Shown: piece after piece, positions 12,627-12,666 of the stretch
How the letters are laid out: each line of letters starts with the position of its first letter
Position numbering within the stretch: position 1 is the stretch's first letter
DNA from: Desulfobacteraceae bacterium
Lineage (GTDB): Bacteria; Desulfobacterota; DSM-4660; Desulfatiglandales; B25-G16
Direction of reading: 5' to 3'
Assembly (NCBI GenBank): GCA_028572035.1
Contig: JAPVWE010000017.1
Location: 1 to 12,666, forward strand
DNA: 12,666 bases
Made by a program: the position numbers and the translations under genes
The notes under the pieces: model-generated
Told to the model about the DNA's origin: nothing
What the model saw: the letters and a program-made list of their open reading frames with translations, nothing else
Database searches by the model: none

Positions 12627-12666
12627 ATGGGAAACCATATCCTGAAGGCTTTGATAGTTACCATAT
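12627..12666 (+). CDS. Possible 5' start of a gene running off the window
   Basis: ATG 12627 is preceded by AAAAAAGGG with about 7 bases between, a fair ribosome binding site, and opens MGNHILKALIVTI without a stop to the window edge. Thirteen residues are too few to name a product; the hydrophobic run after a basic residue could be a signal or membrane start or the first beta strand of a fold. Confidence 0.35.
   Translation, partial: MGNHILKALIVTI

Overview
The window reads as a chromosomal segment of a Gram-negative, probably anaerobic bacterium of the Desulfobacterota (old Deltaproteobacteria). I infer this from a PxxKW-type cysteine-rich mini-protein, a lineage-typical GTCATTGCGAG...GCGAAGC palindromic repeat family, and LapA/LapB-type envelope genes that imply lipopolysaccharide. 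Base composition is moderate (my impression, not computed). I see no tRNA, rRNA, CRISPR array, phage gene or transposase.

Left part (1-2590): the 3' end of a cold-shock protein gene, a non-coding stretch with a perfect 9-bp inverted repeat and two tiny overlapping reading frames that run into fxsA, then fxsA. Convergent to it is an 8-cysteine PxxKW protein with a strong UP-element promoter. After about 290 bases without a gene comes a SIRT6-like sirtuin on the minus strand. A decayed palindromic repeat element lies against its 5' end.

Middle part (2590-7170): a minus-strand gene that joins a catalytically degenerate primase-type TOPRIM region to a pyruvate-kinase-C-like (COG1751) domain, which is the most unusual protein here. 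It is followed by a divergent pair with readable sigma70 promoters (YjbQ family on minus, hotdog thioesterase on plus). A single-gene purD of divergent sequence has a near-consensus promoter (TTGACA-17-TATACT). A 247-bp MITE-like element with 19-bp terminal inverted repeats and a 7-8-bp flanking direct repeat sits between purD and the next operon.

Right part (7169-11803): a probable plus-strand operon encoding a YfcE/MJ0936-type phosphodiesterase, a HIT-family hydrolase/phosphorylase, LapA, LapB, an exported AMIN/Amidase_3 N-acetylmuramoyl-L-alanine amidase and a 43-codon small ORF with a perfect ribosome binding site, closed by a clear Rho-independent terminator. LapA/LapB are known to tune LpxC turnover (lipopolysaccharide synthesis) through FtsH, and the amidase cleaves peptidoglycan during septation, so the operon probably ties outer-membrane supply to wall splitting. 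A small unrecognised protein follows. The window ends in a palindrome-rich, gene-free stretch and a possible start of a further gene.
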